Positions 61,539 through 64,000 of a stretch of DNA of 64,000 nt are shown here, in pieces. The DNA is taken from NCBI RefSeq assembly GCF_003367355.1, contig NZ_CP031413.1:310001-374000 (forward strand), given 5' to 3'. A program made the translations under genes and the position numbers. The notes below the pieces were generated by a model. The model was not told the DNA's origin, searched no databases, and saw nothing but the letters and a program-made list of their open reading frames with translations. The DNA comes from Lysobacter sp. TY2-98. Lineage in GTDB: Bacteria > Pseudomonadota > Gammaproteobacteria > Xanthomonadales > Xanthomonadaceae. Numbering within the stretch: the stretch's first letter is position 1; each line of letters starts with the position of its first letter.

Positions 61539-62533
61539 TCGGTGTGCGCGAAGCCTTCGAGATGCTGCAGTGGCCGGCGTGGTTGTTCGCGATCCCGCTG
61601 CCGTGGCTGGTGGCGCGTCTCGTCCCGCCGCCGCGCAGCGATGGTGCGGCGTTGCGGATGCCCGCGCCCGAGCGGCTGCGCGAAATCGTCGGCCCGGCGA
61701 TCGCACGCGGCGCGCGGCGTGGCGTCGGCATTCTTGCGGGAATCGCATGGATCCTGCTCTGCGTGGCCGCGGCGCGACCGCAGGAACTCGGCCCACCGGT
61801 ACAGCCACCGGCGAAGGGACGCGACCTGATGCTCGCGCTCGATCTGTCCGGCAGCATGAACGAACCGGACATGGAGCTCGGCGGCAACGTCGTCGATCGC
61901 CTCACTGCGGCGAAGGCGGTGTTGTCGGACTTCATCGATCGCCGCGCGGGCGATCGCCTCAGCCTGCTCGTCTTCGGGCGCCAGGCACACGTGCTTACGC
62001 CGTTCACGCTCGATCGCGAGACCGTGCGCGACCAGCTCGCCGACAGTGTGGTCGGGCTTGCCGGGCAGGAGACCGCGATCGGCGACGCGATCGGCCTTGC
62101 GACACGGCGACTGCGCGACCAACCCGCGGGCGAACGCGTGCTCGTGCTGCTGACGGACGGCGTGAACACGGCGGGCATGCTCGATCCACGCAAGGCGGCA
62201 CGCATCGCAGCCGATGCAGGCGTTCGCATTCACACCGTGGCGTTCGGTGGCGAAGGCGGCCTGTCGCTGTTCGGGTTCCGGATTCCCGCACCGGGCGGTG
62301 ACGACGAGATCGACGAAGCGGCGTTGCGCGACATCGCGGGCACCACCGGTGGACGCTTCTTCCGTGCACGTGACACGCGCCAGCTGGCCGGCATCTACGC
62401 CGAGATCGATCGGCTCGAGCCCATCGCGCAACCGGGGCGCGCGGTACGTCCGCACATCGAGCGCTACATGTGGCCGCTCGCCGCTGCGTTCGTGTTCGCG
62501 CTGCTCGCCGCGCTGCAGTGGAGGCGCACATGA
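61535..62533 (+). CDS. VWA-domain membrane protein, BatA-like
   Basis: 332 residues. Membrane helices at about 12-31, 62-80 and 309-327 flank a von Willebrand A domain. The metal-binding MIDAS is intact: Asp103-x-Ser105-x-Ser107 (ALDLSGSMNE), a Thr in HVLTPFT and Asp in LLTDGVN. Bat proteins were linked to aerotolerance in Bacteroides and to stress resistance elsewhere. GTG start overlaps the DUF4381 stop, and its stop overlaps the next ATG. Confidence 0.9.
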   Translation: MIGVREAFEMLQWPAWLFAIPLPWLVARLVPPPRSDGAALRMPAPERLREIVGPAIARGARRGVGILAGIAWILLCVAAARPQELGPPVQPPAKGRDLMLALDLSGSMNEPDMELGGNVVDRLTAAKAVLSDFIDRRAGDRLSLLVFGRQAHVLTPFTLDRETVRDQLADSVVGLAGQETAIGDAIGLATRRLRDQPAGERVLVLLTDGVNTAGMLDPRKAARIAADAGVRIHTVAFGGEGGLSLFGFRIPAPGGDDEIDEAALRDIAGTTGGRFFRARDTRQLAGIYAEIDRLEPIAQPGRAVRPHIERYMWPLAAAFVFALLAALQWRRT

Positions 62534-64000
62534 TCGCGATCGGTCCCGTCAATCTGCTCCGTCCCGAGTGGCTGTACGCGCTGCTCGCGCTGCCGCTGCC
62601 GTGGTGGTGGCTGCGACGTCGGCGCGCGGATGGCGCCGCGTGGCGACGCGCGGTCGATCCGCATCTGCTGCCGCATCTGCTCGTCCCGGGTCGCACTGCG
62701 ACCCACCGTATCGTTGCGTGGCTGGCCGCGATCGCATACGTGCTGCTGGTGGTCGCGCTCGCAGGCCCCGCATGGCGTCAGGTCGAGATGCCGGAGTGGC
62801 AGTCGCGCGAACCGCTGGCGATCGCAGTCGATCTGTCGAGCGCAACGGCGGCGACGGACATGCCACCGACACGCCTCGCGCAGATGCGCGCACGGCTGAC
62901 GCGCCTGCTGCAGTCACCACGCAGCGGGCCGATCGCGCTGGTCGCGTTCGCGGACGACGCGTTCACGGTCGCGCCGTTGACGGACGACGCCGCGAACGTC
63001 GCCTTGTTCGTCGATGCGCTGGAACCTTCGGTGATGCCGGTCGATGGGCAGTCGCCGGCGCGCGCGATCGCGCAGTCGCGCGAACTCATCGAGCGCGCCG
63101 GATTTCCGCGAGGCCGCATCGTTCTCGTCACCGACCACGCCGACAGCGCGTCGCAACGTGCCGCCCGCGATGCACGCGCCGCCGGGATCACGGTGTCGGC
63201 GCTGGGGCTGGGCAGTGCCAGCGGCGCGAACGTGCGGACGCCGGGGGGTGCGAGCATCCATGTGCAGCTCGACGAAGGCTCGCTGCGCGACCTCGCCCGC
63301 AGCGGAGGCGGCGAGTACGCACGGCTGGCGCTGGATGGCAGTGATGACGCGGTGTTCGCGACGGGCGAAGGTGTCGCCCGCCGCGCGCGCGAGGGCGGGC
63401 GCGCATGGGCCGACGAAGGTTTCCGACTGGTGCCGCTGGTAATGCTGCTCGCACTGATCGTCGTCGCGCGACGACCGCGCGCAGCCGCGTTGCTGCTCGC
63501 CGTCGTGCTGCTGCCGCGGCCGTCGCTCGCCGCCGATCTCTTTTTCCGTCCGGACCAGCGCGCCTGGCACAACGTCGACCGCGGCGTGGAGGCGTACCGA
63601 CGTGGCAAATTCGATGCAGCGGCGGCCGACTTCGCCAAGGCCGACACGGCGGACGCGCATTACAACCGTGGCAATGCACTCGCGAAGGCCGGGCATCTCG
63701 AAGAGGCGGTGTCGGCCTACGACGAAGCGCTGCGCCGACAGCGCGGCATGCCCGATGCAGTCGCCAATCGCGCGGCGGTGCTGAAGGCCTTGAAGCAGCC
63801 GCCACCGAAGGGCGGCCAGCAACAGCAGGCGGGGCAGAAGGGCGGTGCGTCGTCGCAGTCGCAACAGCCGCGCAACTGCGCACCCGGCGATGCGGCGTGC
63901 AAGGGACAGTCCTCGTCGAAGACGCCGTCGAACGGATCACCGCAGAAGCAGAACGCGGCGTCGCCGCCGAAGCCTGCCGATGCGACGCGCCAGGCGCAGG
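62530..64000 (+). CDS. VWA plus TPR membrane protein, BatB/BatC-like (partial, runs off the window)
   Basis: At least 490 residues with no stop before the window end. Membrane helices at about 15-28, 62-80 and 300-330; between them a VWA domain whose MIDAS reads Asp101-Leu-Ser103-Ser-Ala105, losing the second serine, while Thr (APLTDD) and Asp (LVTDHAD) remain. After the third helix: DLFFRPDQRAWHNVDRGVEAYRRGKFDAAAADFAKADTADAHYNRGNALAKAGHLEEAVSAYDEALRRQ, two TPR units, then a Gln/Lys/Ser-rich low-complexity tail. A signal-peptide-like third helix suggests the TPR part is periplasmic. ATG overlaps the BatA-like stop (ATGA). Confidence 0.88.
   Translation, partial: MIAIGPVNLLRPEWLYALLALPLPWWWLRRRRADGAAWRRAVDPHLLPHLLVPGRTATHRIVAWLAAIAYVLLVVALAGPAWRQVEMPEWQSREPLAIAVDLSSATAATDMPPTRLAQMRARLTRLLQSPRSGPIALVAFADDAFTVAPLTDDAANVALFVDALEPSVMPVDGQSPARAIAQSRELIERAGFPRGRIVLVTDHADSASQRAARDARAAGITVSALGLGSASGANVRTPGGASIHVQLDEGSLRDLARSGGGEYARLALDGSDDAVFATGEGVARRAREGGRAWADEGFRLVPLVMLLALIVVARRPRAAALLLAVVLLPRPSLAADLFFRPDQRAWHNVDRGVEAYRRGKFDAAAADFAKADTADAHYNRGNALAKAGHLEEAVSAYDEALRRQRGMPDAVANRAAVLKALKQPPPKGGQQQQAGQKGGASSQSQQPRNCAPGDAACKGQSSSKTPSNGSPQKQNAASPPKPADATRQAQ

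Overview
The window is high-GC, gene-dense, single-copy chromosomal DNA from a gammaproteobacterium, most likely Xanthomonadaceae (Lysobacter/Luteimonas-like). This rests on conserved gene sets and their order: the chemosensory pilus genes chpB-chpC, rsmE-bioA, nudE-cysQ-mazG, lgt-thyA-folA, lptD-surA-pdxA-ksgA-apaG-apaH, rph-rdgB-hemW, gmk-rpoZ-spoT-ridA-recG, and mrcA divergent from pilMNOPQ. I see no tRNA, rRNA, insertion sequence, prophage or CRISPR array; this is core genome with a few lineage-specific additions.

Layout. 1-2.4 kb: end of a Pil-Chp chemosensory operon. 2.4-7.9 kb: rsmE and bioA (minus), nudE-cysQ-mazG (plus), then a small lipoprotein and two small membrane proteins (minus). 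7.9-13.5 kb: a two-component pair followed by a MacA-like adaptor and a split MacB (separate ATPase and permease), joined by start/stop overlaps. 13.6-16.1 kb: a secreted subtilisin-family protease divergent from an exported isoaspartyl peptidase, separated by the only gene-free stretch above 300 bp. 16.3-22 kb: dgkA, a TerC protein, a LemA-TPM-TPM cluster, lgt-thyA-folA. 22-29.2 kb (minus): the outer-membrane biogenesis and ribosome-maturation operon lptD-surA-pdxA-ksgA-apaG-apaH. 29.3-34.5 kb: msrB-crcB, pepQ, and a CHASE-PAS-GGDEF-EAL protein facing a PilZ protein.

34.5-40 kb (minus): rph-rdgB-membrane protein-hemW-DUF1631-PilZ, very tightly packed. 40-47.5 kb (plus): yicC, gmk, rpoZ, spoT, two small unknowns, ridA, recG. 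47.5-51.2 kb: nucleoside hydrolase, rpmE2, gltA and an unrecognised 219-residue protein. 51.3-59 kb: mrcA (minus) and pilMNOPQ (plus). 59.1 kb to the end: a MoxR-DUF58-DUF4381-VWA-VWA/TPR (Bat-type) operon that runs off the window.

Themes. Type IV pili and surface signalling recur (chpB/chpC, pilMNOPQ, c-di-GMP enzyme, PilZ, DUF1631), as do envelope assembly and stress genes. I did not find a wholly new defence or mobile system. The observations most worth following are: a CheB-like protein that has lost its catalytic residues and carries a 60-bp tandem duplication; a MacA adaptor with a large insert resembling Spy/CpxP segments; a calcium-loop-like motif in the PilN tail; a degenerate metal site in the BatB-like protein; several genes whose -10 box lies 6-8 nt from the start codon, implying leaderless mRNAs; and a perfect 17-bp palindrome between mrcA and pilM.
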